Assembly (NCBI GenBank): GCA_947176655.1 | Contig: CAMWRK010000009.1 | Location: 1-21,242, forward strand | From: an uncultured Prevotellaceae bacterium | GTDB taxonomy: Bacteria; Bacteroidota; Bacteroidia; Bacteroidales; Bacteroidaceae | Length of the DNA: 21,242 bases | Reading direction: 5' to 3' | Part shown: positions 14,444 to 21,242 of the stretch, piece after piece | Position numbering within the stretch: position 1 is the stretch's first letter | How the letters are laid out: the number at the start of each line of letters is the position of its first letter | Program-made: the position numbers and the translations under genes | Notes under the pieces: generated by a model | Databases searched by the model: none | The model's input: only the letters and a program-made list of their open reading frames with translations | What the model was told of the DNA's origin: nothing

Positions 14444-15406
14444 ATGCAGCACCCCCGTTTACAGAACCGTATCAGCGAGAGCACCCTCACCCTGCCTTTG
14501 TGCATGGTGGCAGGTGCTCTCGTGTGGTTCTGGAGCGGAAACGGAAGTCCAGACTTCCGCCTGAGTGCCATAGCGGCACTGGCATCCGCCGTGCTGACAA
14601 CATACATTGTTCTTGAAACGGCCAGCGAGTTCTCGCTCCTGCGCGTCCAATCCGACATGATTGCAGCGGTGTGGGTCATGACCGTTGCCATGACATCCTC
14701 CGTCCACACCTTTTCTGAAGGATGGGTGGCGGCACCTGCGCTGGCGGCAGGCTACTACATAATGTTCAGCACATATCAGAAACACGAACCTGTGGTGCAC
14801 GTATTCCACATCTTTCTGCTGCTTGGTGCCGCCTCGCTGGCCATACCGCATTTGATAGTGTTCGTTCCATTGTTCTATTGGTATCTGGCTATATTCCTGC
14901 GCTGCATGACATGGAGATGTTTCTGGGCCGGCATCGTAGGATTTGTCCTGCCCGTTTGTTTTGTCATGGGATGGAGCATATTCACCGATGACTACAGCTT
15001 TCCGGCGGAAAGTCTGGACCGCCTCTTGTCCGCAAAACCGTTCTCCGGCGAGGATTACAGACTGATGCTCTCGGACGGACGGACAGACGCACTGAATCTG
15101 GTTTTCATCACAATATTGTCCGCCGTAGGCATAGTACATTATCTGCGTTATTATTACAAAGACAAGATTCGCACCAGGATGTATCTGTATATATACGTCA
15201 TGCAAACTATAGCATGCTGGCTGACCATACTGTGTCTGCCGGCTATGTTCACCAAGCTTGCTCCGGTTCTGCTGCTTGGCTCATGTACCATGGCAGCCCA
15301 CTTTTTTGCACAGACAAACACGCGGACAAGCAATGCGTTTTTCTGCACAAGCGTCCTCGTCCTCATCCTGCTTACACTAATAAATATGGGAATATGGACG
15401 TTCTGA
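14444..15406 (+). CDS. Polytopic inner-membrane protein of unknown function
   Basis: A 320-residue protein, almost all membrane: roughly ten hydrophobic segments can be picked out, from LTLPLCMVAGALVWFW near the N-terminus to LVLILLTLINMGIW at the C-terminus. The longest loop, about residues 185-215 (TDDYSFPAESLDRLLSAKPF and on), is acidic and is followed by a basic RYYYKDKIRTR stretch. I recognise no family motif. It starts 8 bases after purD, and its last 13 bases overlap the YqaA/DedA-like gene, so it is translated as part of the run. Proximity to the DUF2723 and deacetylase genes hints at an envelope role, which is inference only. Confidence 0.85.
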   Translation: MQHPRLQNRISESTLTLPLCMVAGALVWFWSGNGSPDFRLSAIAALASAVLTTYIVLETASEFSLLRVQSDMIAAVWVMTVAMTSSVHTFSEGWVAAPALAAGYYIMFSTYQKHEPVVHVFHIFLLLGAASLAIPHLIVFVPLFYWYLAIFLRCMTWRCFWAGIVGFVLPVCFVMGWSIFTDDYSFPAESLDRLLSAKPFSGEDYRLMLSDGRTDALNLVFITILSAVGIVHYLRYYYKDKIRTRMYLYIYVMQTIACWLTILCLPAMFTKLAPVLLLGSCTMAAHFFAQTNTRTSNAFFCTSVLVLILLTLINMGIWTF

Positions 15407-15849
15407 CGCAGGCTCTTGAGAATTACGGCTACTGGGGAATGACCATCGCAGCCTTTCTTGCAGGCAGCGTTTTCCCGTTCAGCAGCGAGGCCGTCATGGT
15501 CAGCCTGCAATTGGCAGGACTGGAACCGTGGCCTCTGTTTCTGAGTGCCACAGCAGGCAATGTCGCAGGTTCCATGTTCAACTACTGGATCGGCACTTTC
15601 GGACGCATGGAGTGGATAGAGAAGTACCTGCACATCTCGCTGGAGAAAGTGGAGAAGACACGTCTCTGGATGGATGGGCGCGGGGCATGGATAGGTGCAT
15701 TATGCTTTCTGCCTATACTGGGCAGCGTGCTCAGCGTAACATTGGGATACATGAGAGCCAATCCGTACGTCGCCCTGACTGCAATCCTTGCCGGCAAGGC
15801 TGGACGCTACGGCATCCTTATAGTAACAATATATTACATTAACAATTAA
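15394..15849 (+). CDS. YqaA/DedA-like VTT-domain membrane protein
   Basis: A 151-residue membrane protein of the SNARE-associated/VTT (DedA) superfamily, closest in size and shape to YqaA. Seen in it are the N-terminal LENYGYWGMTIAAFLAGSVF, the re-entrant-type PFSSEAVMVSL, a glycine-rich helix GNVAGSMFNYWIGTFG, an amphipathic middle (IEKYLHISLEKVEKTR) and the segment ALCFLPILGSVLSVTLGYMR. DedA relatives take part in lipid-carrier flipping and membrane homeostasis; for YqaA the substrate is unknown. The ATG at 15394 overlaps the end of the preceding membrane protein by 13 bases. A longer open frame upstream lies inside that gene and lacks membrane character, so it is not used. Confidence 0.88.
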   Translation: MDVLTQALENYGYWGMTIAAFLAGSVFPFSSEAVMVSLQLAGLEPWPLFLSATAGNVAGSMFNYWIGTFGRMEWIEKYLHISLEKVEKTRLWMDGRGAWIGALCFLPILGSVLSVTLGYMRANPYVALTAILAGKAGRYGILIVTIYYINN

Positions 15850-15859
15850 ATACAACACA

Positions 15860-18800
15860 ATGAAGCAGTTCAAATGTATAGACACCCTGATGGGGTGGAT
15901 TGCTTTCGCCATTGCAGCCTTCGTGTATTGCAGCACGATAGAGCCGACGGCAAGCTTCTGGGACTGTCCGGAGTTTATCACCACAGCATTCAAACTGGAG
16001 GTCGGACACCCGCCAGGCGCACCATTCTTCATGCTGACTGGAAACATCTTCTCGCAGTTGACTGACGACCCTGCCAAAGTAGCCATGATGATCAACACCA
16101 TGAGTGCCTTGTTCTCGGCAGCATGTATCATGTTCCTGTTCTGGAGCATAAGCCATCTGGCACGCAAACTTGTGGGCGAAAACGGACAGGTCAAGACCGT
16201 GGCACAGGCTCTGACCATAGAGTTGTCCGCCATGACCGGTGCTCTGGCATATACATTTTCCGACACTTTCTGGTTCTCTGCCGTAGAGGGCGAGGTATAT
16301 GCCTATTCCAGCCTGTTCACCGCCGTGGTCTTCTGGCTCATCCTCAAATGGGAGGACAATGCCGACAAACCCGGTTCCGACCGCTGGCTCATTCTCATAG
16401 CCTATCTTACTGGTCTCAGCATCGGCGTGCACCTGCTGAACCTCCTGTGTCTGCCGGCTCTGGTGCTGGTATGGTACTACAAGAAGTGTGACAACCCCGA
16501 TGTCAAGGGCAGCCTGATTGCCCTGCTTGGCAGTTTCGTGCTTGTTGCCGTGGTGCTCTACGGTATAGTTCCGGGTATCGTCAAGGTAGGCGGATGGTTC
16601 GAGCTGCTGTTCGTCAATGAGTTCAGCATGCCCTTCAATACCGGTCTGGTGGTGTACCTGTTCGTGCTGATTGCCATGGTGCTGTGGGCCATCCGGGAAT
16701 CCACCGTACAGCGCAGCCGTCTGAGGATGAACCTGTCCTTCATCGCCTCCATCGGCATGCTGGGCATTCCCTTCTACGGCAACGGCTTCACATGCGTTGC
16801 CGTAGGTGCTGTGGTGATGGTGCTGCTGTATCTGATACTGAATCATGTAAAAGACGGGGTACACTGGATTTCGGCTCGTCTGATGAATACTACGCTTCTG
16901 TGTCTGCTCATGATAATGATTGGCTACTCTTCCTATGCGGTGATAGTAATCCGCTCTACGGCCAATACACCAATGGATCAGAACTCTCCCGAGGATGTAT
17001 TCACCTTGGGCAGCTATCTCAGCCGCGACCAATATGGCGACAGCCCTCTGTTCTACGGACAACCCTACTCCGCTCCCGTCAAGATGGAGGTGCGCGGACA
17101 GTATTATGTCCCCGTCAGCACCGAGGGTGCACCGCAATATCAGCGTGTGGAGAAGAAAACAGCCGATGAGCCGGACCGCTACGAGGTCATCGGACACAAA
17201 AACAAATATGTGTACTCCTACAACATGCTCTTCCCGCGTATGTATTCCGACCGCCACAGGCGAAACTACGAGGAATGGATGGGCGGCATCAGCGGAAAGA
17301 ACGTGACCATAGATCACATGGGCGAAATGAAGACCATCAAGGTTCCGACCATGATGGAAAACCTCTACTTCTTCTGGTCATACCAGGTGAACTTCATGTA
17401 CTGGAGATACTTCATGTGGAACTTTGCCGGCAGGCAGAACGACATACAGGGTCACGGCGAACTGGAGCACGGCAACTGGCTCAGCGGCATTCCATTCATA
17501 GACAACATGCGTCTGGGCGACCAGAGCCGTCTGCCGTCGGAACTGCGTGAGAACAAGGGGCACAACGTATTCTACTGTCTGCCACTCATACTCGGCATCA
17601 TTGGTCTGGTATGGCAGGTGAACAAGAGAATCAACACATCCAAAGGAATGGTGGACGAGGGCGTGAAACAGTTCTGGGTGGTTTTCTTCCTGTTCTTCAT
17701 GACGGGTCTGGCCATCGTCATCTATCTGAACCAGACACCTGTGCAGCCGCGCGAACGTGACTATGCCTATGCAGGCTCCTTCTATGCCTATGCCATCTGG
17801 ATAGGTCTGGGTGTGGCTGCCATCAGCGACATGCTCGGCAGATTCGTTTTCCGCAAGAACGCCCTGCCTGCCGCCATGCTCAGCGGCCTGTGCCTGCTGG
17901 TTCCCATACAGATGGGCTCCCAGACATGGGACGACCACGACAGAAGCGGACGCTACACTTGCCGCGACTTCGGACAGAACTATCTCATGAGTCTGGACGA
18001 GGGTAAGGCTCCGATAATCTTTACAAACGGCGACAACGACACCTTCCCTCTCTGGTATTGTCAGGAGACCGAAGGCTTTCGCACTGATGCACGCGTATGC
18101 AACCTCTCATACCTTCAGACGGACTGGTACATAGACCAGATGAAACGTCCGGCCTACGACTCTCCGTCCGTGCCCATCACATGGAACCGTCTGCAGTATG
18201 TCACAGGCACACGTGAAGGTGTCTCCGTGCGTCCGGGCGAACTGGAACGCGCCATAGAGATACTGAAAGACGACCCGCAGACCATGCGCGAACTTCTTGG
18301 AGACAACCCCTACGAACTTCGCAACATCATAGACCGCTGGGTACTGAACGACAACGAGGATCTGCAATGCTTCCCCACCGACTCCATCGTCTTCACTATA
18401 GACAAGGAGGCTGTGCGCCGCAGCGGCATGATGATAGCAGCAGACTCCATCCCCGATGTCATGCACATCAGCCTGAAAGGCAAACGTGCCGTATACAAGA
18501 GCGAGATGATGATATACGAGATGCTGTGCCGCACCAACTGGGAACGTCCCATGTATGTGGCCTGCACCGTGGGCAGCGACAACTACGGTTCCCTGGGCAA
18601 CAACTTCGTGCGCGAGGGTCTGGCAGACCGCATCACTCCGTTCGACACCAAGGAGAGCGGCATGACCATGGATACGGAACGCATGTATGACAACATGATG
18701 AACAAGTTCCGTTTCGGAGGTCTGGACAATCCCGACATCTACCTTGACGAGACAGTCACCCGCATGTGCTACACCCATCGCCGCCTGTTTGCCACACTGG

Positions 18801-19183
18801 CCATGCAGCTGATGCGCGAGGGCAAGACCCAAAAGGCACTGAATGTTGTACGCTATGCAGAGGAGGTCATACCGGCCAAAACCGTACTCCACTGCTACAT
18901 GAGCGGCAGCATAGACCTGGCACGCGTATGGCTGATGCAGGGCTACAAGAAGGAGGCCGAGGACATTGCCATGAGTGTGGCCGTAAACTCCTGCGAATAT
19001 CTCGACTGGTATGCCGGTCTGGATCCCAGAGCACAGAAATCCTGCTCGCACGATATATTATATAATGTATATCAGCTCAGTACCTCTCTGGACATCCTCA
19101 CCGATGCCGAATCCGAGCAGGCTAAGGAATTGCAGGAACAGCTGAACACATACCAGATGATGTTTGCAGAATATCTCTACTGA
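15860..19183 (+). CDS. DUF2723 / glycosyltransferase family 117 membrane protein
   Basis: A large protein of 1107 residues. The N-terminal two thirds is polytopic, with the DUF2723 marks SFWDCPEFI (Asp35, Glu38) and GHPPGAP (49-55) in the first periplasmic loop, the position of catalytic acids in GT-C transferases. Later blocks include NQTPVQPRERDYAYAGSFY. From about residue 690 (TWDDHDRSGRYTCRDFGQNY, then TNGDNDTFPLWY) the protein is soluble and probably periplasmic, with a helical, TPR-like end (EGKTQKALNVVRYAEEVIPA). The family is named glycosyltransferase 117, and the eukaryotic relative TMEM260 is an O-mannosyltransferase, so a lipid-linked sugar transferase acting on exported proteins is likely but not shown. 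It starts 10 bases after the YqaA-like gene, and its TGA shares a base with the deacetylase ATG (TGATG). Confidence 0.92.
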   Translation: MKQFKCIDTLMGWIAFAIAAFVYCSTIEPTASFWDCPEFITTAFKLEVGHPPGAPFFMLTGNIFSQLTDDPAKVAMMINTMSALFSAACIMFLFWSISHLARKLVGENGQVKTVAQALTIELSAMTGALAYTFSDTFWFSAVEGEVYAYSSLFTAVVFWLILKWEDNADKPGSDRWLILIAYLTGLSIGVHLLNLLCLPALVLVWYYKKCDNPDVKGSLIALLGSFVLVAVVLYGIVPGIVKVGGWFELLFVNEFSMPFNTGLVVYLFVLIAMVLWAIRESTVQRSRLRMNLSFIASIGMLGIPFYGNGFTCVAVGAVVMVLLYLILNHVKDGVHWISARLMNTTLLCLLMIMIGYSSYAVIVIRSTANTPMDQNSPEDVFTLGSYLSRDQYGDSPLFYGQPYSAPVKMEVRGQYYVPVSTEGAPQYQRVEKKTADEPDRYEVIGHKNKYVYSYNMLFPRMYSDRHRRNYEEWMGGISGKNVTIDHMGEMKTIKVPTMMENLYFFWSYQVNFMYWRYFMWNFAGRQNDIQGHGELEHGNWLSGIPFIDNMRLGDQSRLPSELRENKGHNVFYCLPLILGIIGLVWQVNKRINTSKGMVDEGVKQFWVVFFLFFMTGLAIVIYLNQTPVQPRERDYAYAGSFYAYAIWIGLGVAAISDMLGRFVFRKNALPAAMLSGLCLLVPIQMGSQTWDDHDRSGRYTCRDFGQNYLMSLDEGKAPIIFTNGDNDTFPLWYCQETEGFRTDARVCNLSYLQTDWYIDQMKRPAYDSPSVPITWNRLQYVTGTREGVSVRPGELERAIEILKDDPQTMRELLGDNPYELRNIIDRWVLNDNEDLQCFPTDSIVFTIDKEAVRRSGMMIAADSIPDVMHISLKGKRAVYKSEMMIYEMLCRTNWERPMYVACTVGSDNYGSLGNNFVREGLADRITPFDTKESGMTMDTERMYDNMMNKFRFGGLDNPDIYLDETVTRMCYTHRRLFATLAMQLMREGKTQKALNVVRYAEEVIPAKTVLHCYMSGSIDLARVWLMQGYKKEAEDIAMSVAVNSCEYLDWYAGLDPRAQKSCSHDILYNVYQLSTSLDILTDAESEQAKELQEQLNTYQMMFAEYLY

Positions 19184-19800
19184 TGCTCATAGAACAGCCT
19201 CCACAGTTACTGCACTGGCTCTATCCTGATGCCTTATGGAGGATGGACCGTCACCAGAAGTCGGTTTACCTGACATTTGACGACGGCCCCATCCCCGAGG
19301 CAACGCCATATATCCTTGATGTCCTGGATCACTTGGACATCAAGGCTACATTTTTTATGGTAGGCGACAATGCCCGCCGCTATCCCCATCTACTGGAAGA
19401 AGTGCGCAGACGCAGTCACCGCATAGGCAACCACACGTACAACCATATCGGCGGCCTATCCCCCCACCCTCGCCAATACCTTGCCAATGCACAAAAGGCC
19501 GAAGACCTCCTGCACACAGGCAAGCTGTTCCGTCCGCCGCACGGATGGATGCTCCCCGCGCAATACAGACAGATGCGTCGCTCCGGCTGGCGCATAGTCA
19601 TGTGGGATGTAGTCACTCGCGACTACAGCACCCGCCTCACAGCCGATGACATACTGGAAAATGTCAGGCGCTATACCCGCAACGGAAGCATCATCACCTT
19701 CCACGACAGCCTCAAAAGCATAGACAAGCTACAGCAGATTCTGCCAGAAGCCCTCACATGGCTGAAAGCACAGGGATATGAGTTCCGTGTGTTCGAATGA
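19183..19800 (+). CDS. Polysaccharide deacetylase, NodB/CE4 family
   Basis: A 205-residue metal-dependent deacetylase that removes N- or O-acetyl groups from glycans. All NodB motifs are present: motif 1 TFDDGP (Asp33, Asp34), motif 2 GNHTYNH (metal ligands His84 and His88), motif 3 RPPHG (117-121), motif 4 WDVVTRDYS (from 141) and motif 5 ITFHDS (His174). There is no signal peptide; the N-terminus (MLIEQPPQLLHWLYPDALWR) is only weakly hydrophobic, so the site of action is unclear (cytoplasm, or periplasm by a non-classical anchor). The ATG overlaps the DUF2723 stop, so the pair is translationally coupled, suggesting a shared glycan substrate. It is the last gene of the + strand run, convergent with hsdR. 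Confidence 0.93.
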   Translation: MLIEQPPQLLHWLYPDALWRMDRHQKSVYLTFDDGPIPEATPYILDVLDHLDIKATFFMVGDNARRYPHLLEEVRRRSHRIGNHTYNHIGGLSPHPRQYLANAQKAEDLLHTGKLFRPPHGWMLPAQYRQMRRSGWRIVMWDVVTRDYSTRLTADDILENVRRYTRNGSIITFHDSLKSIDKLQQILPEALTWLKAQGYEFRVFE

Positions 19801-19817
19801 AACTCTGACTGTGGTAC

Positions 19818-19889
19818 TTAACCATCCGTATTAGAAATTACACCTGATAACCTTCTAATGACCGATTTGTGGTTAAATTCTCCTTTTTA
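19818..19889. terminator. Nested inverted repeats between the convergent deacetylase and hsdR genes
   Basis: An outer pair TTAACCA (19818-19824) and TGGTTAA (19870-19876) encloses an inner pair ATTAGAA (19830-19836) and TTCTAAT (19853-19859). TCTCCTTTTTA follows the outer pair on the + strand and runs into the hsdR stop. This could stop transcription from both sides. The stems are short and A/T-rich with long internal loops, so stability is modest. Confidence 0.4.
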
Positions 19890-21242
19890 TGCCGTAAGCC
19901 AACCGTACCCCTGCATAGCCATATCAATGAAGTGATTCATCAGCAGATTTGTTTTGGTGGCAAAGACCTCTCGGTCGTAGGATTCCGGCAGGTCGTTATT
20001 CAGGGATACTTGAATAATATCCATTACCTTTTGTCGTGGTTGTCCATCTTTGTACCAATCCACTACCATAACATTGTTCTTCTCCTCAGAGAGTTTCTTA
20101 TATAGATTCTTGGCTGCCAGTTTCACTTTCTGCTCTTCCTTCTGTGTCAGCTTACGGTCTTTGATGAGGAGGTCGAAGATTTCAAGTTCTTCCTCTTCCA
20201 AGTCCATATCAGTGGCGCGGTTCTGTTCTCGCTTCAGCTCTTCTATAAGTTGAAGTAGCTTCTCGTAGTAGTCCTCATTCTCACTGCCCCCGGCATTATA
20301 GCGGTCAATGATGCTCTTGTAACGTTCCGAGAATACGATACGGGTACAATTCCTGTTGATTAACTGCTTTAAGGTGCCCTCAATATATTCTCGCAAACTT
20401 TCAATCTCCAACGCCTTATAGGGAGACTCCTTTATAACCTTGCGCACTGCGTCTATATCAAGTTTGCTCAGGTCTATAACCTTATTTCTGTGTATACCAT
20501 AATGAGCCTGCGGCTCTGCTACGACATTAGCCGATACACTGTTGTCAAGCGTATATGCCATTCTCGCCTTGGCACGGTTCAGTTTCTCATCGTCTATCCG
20601 GTTGCAGAAAAGTCCATTGATATAGCTTATAGGCGCGAACTTATCGTTCTTCCAGCCTCTCTCGAATATTTCCGGTTTGCTGGCATCGTAAAGATTCATC
20701 AGCAGGTTGCCCAATATCTTGAACCGGTCTTTCCATTCGTCCTTTTCAAGTATCTTTACATACGCCAACCGTAAGAGTTCAAGTTGGTCAAGCGTATTGG
20801 ATTCTGCTATAATATCTTCCATACTTATGCCCAACTGCATAAGGAACACCTCACACTCCGTGATACATTCATCTATATTCTGGATAAGTGTCTCAATGTC
20901 TTTTGCCGGGTATTCCGAACCGTCACCATTGGATGCATAGTCGCTCAATGCCCGTTGCATATACTTGAATACATTGACATAATCAACAACGATGCCGCAA
21001 CTCTTACCCGTAAATACACGATTCGCACGGGCTATCGCCTGCATCAGCGTGTGCCCCTTCATCGGCTTGTCAAGATAGAGGGTGGAGAGCGACGGCACAT
21101 CAAAGCCGGTCAGCCACATGGCGCACACAAACACGAGACACAACGGATTGTCCGGATCCTTAAAGCGGTCTTCTATGTCTTTGCCGTCGGGCGTTATCTC
21201 GTTCAGTTTCGTGCGGTGAAGTGTAATGTCAAGTCCCTGTGC
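19887..21242 (-). CDS. hsdR: Type I restriction endonuclease subunit R (HsdR), C-terminal part (5' end outside window)
   Basis: The frame is open from the right edge to TAA at 19887-19889, giving 451 residues. It begins in the second RecA-like domain of the SF2 translocase: TGFDVPSLSTLYLDKPM is motif V and LMQAIARANRVF is motif VI (QxxxRxxR). The rest is the helical and C-terminal region that binds the methylase core, with a long charged coiled stretch (LQLIEELKREQNRATDMDLE) and the typical end NNDLPESYDREVFATKTNLL. HsdR cuts and translocates unmethylated DNA as part of HsdR2M2S. The nuclease domain and the hsdM/hsdS genes would lie beyond the window. No frameshift is seen in the visible part. 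The codons are somewhat A/T-richer than the preceding genes. Confidence 0.93.
   Translation of the reverse strand, partial: AQGLDITLHRTKLNEITPDGKDIEDRFKDPDNPLCLVFVCAMWLTGFDVPSLSTLYLDKPMKGHTLMQAIARANRVFTGKSCGIVVDYVNVFKYMQRALSDYASNGDGSEYPAKDIETLIQNIDECITECEVFLMQLGISMEDIIAESNTLDQLELLRLAYVKILEKDEWKDRFKILGNLLMNLYDASKPEIFERGWKNDKFAPISYINGLFCNRIDDEKLNRAKARMAYTLDNSVSANVVAEPQAHYGIHRNKVIDLSKLDIDAVRKVIKESPYKALEIESLREYIEGTLKQLINRNCTRIVFSERYKSIIDRYNAGGSENEDYYEKLLQLIEELKREQNRATDMDLEEEELEIFDLLIKDRKLTQKEEQKVKLAAKNLYKKLSEEKNNVMVVDWYKDGQPRQKVMDIIQVSLNNDLPESYDREVFATKTNLLMNHFIDMAMQGYGWLTA

Noticed and set aside
15839..17317. A 492-codon open frame on the minus strand opposite the start of the DUF2723 gene.
   Set aside because: The His/Gln/Glu-rich product has no domain, and the frame mirrors the membrane-protein codons of a well-supported gene.

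Overview
The window looks like a chromosomal segment of a Bacteroidales (Bacteroidota) species. Three things point there: promoters of the TTTG-N20-TAnnTTTG type, weak or absent Shine-Dalgarno sequences, and the gene order uppP-truB-queA-folK followed by families typical of the order (DUF2723/GT117, a periplasmic S9 peptidase of the DPP-IV type, S41 peptidase). Most genes are fairly G+C-rich. The exceptions are the stretch from about 2,880 to 5,100 and, less clearly, the hsdR end.

Layout. (1) 1-2794, + strand: a tight housekeeping run of uppP (5' end outside the window), truB, queA and folK, closed by a strong terminator. (2) About 2,880-5,445: an accessory A+T-rich block. It has a textbook promoter with no gene behind it, a two-gene minus-strand module (a DUF3800 predicted nuclease, then a small protein resembling BECR-fold RNase toxins), about 1.2 kb without a convincing gene, and an array of 22-bp palindromic units. 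(3) 5446-8232, minus strand: a PfkB-family kinase, an S41 processing peptidase and a 38-residue one-helix membrane protein that overlaps the peptidase's end. (4) 8253-8470: divergent promoters, one for the kinase operon and one for tRNA-Asn(GTT). (5) 8471-19800, + strand: serine acetyltransferase, then a compact run of a THUMP rRNA methyltransferase with a long Arg/Asn/Gly-rich tail, an S9 dipeptidyl peptidase, purD, a polytopic membrane protein, a YqaA/DedA-like protein, a DUF2723 (GT117) protein and a NodB-type deacetylase. Several neighbours overlap or nearly touch, so translational coupling is likely. (6) 19887-21242, minus strand: the C-terminal 451 residues of a type I restriction HsdR subunit that runs off the window, convergent with the deacetylase.

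How the genes work together. The ends and the middle are accessory or defence-like (HsdR and the DUF3800 module). The rest is core metabolism (queuosine and pseudouridine tRNA modification, folate, purine and cysteine biosynthesis) and envelope work (undecaprenyl phosphate recycling, periplasmic proteolysis, probable protein or envelope glycosylation, deacetylation). The best candidate for something undescribed is the DUF3800 plus BECR-like pair. The palindrome array and the 38-aa membrane protein come next.
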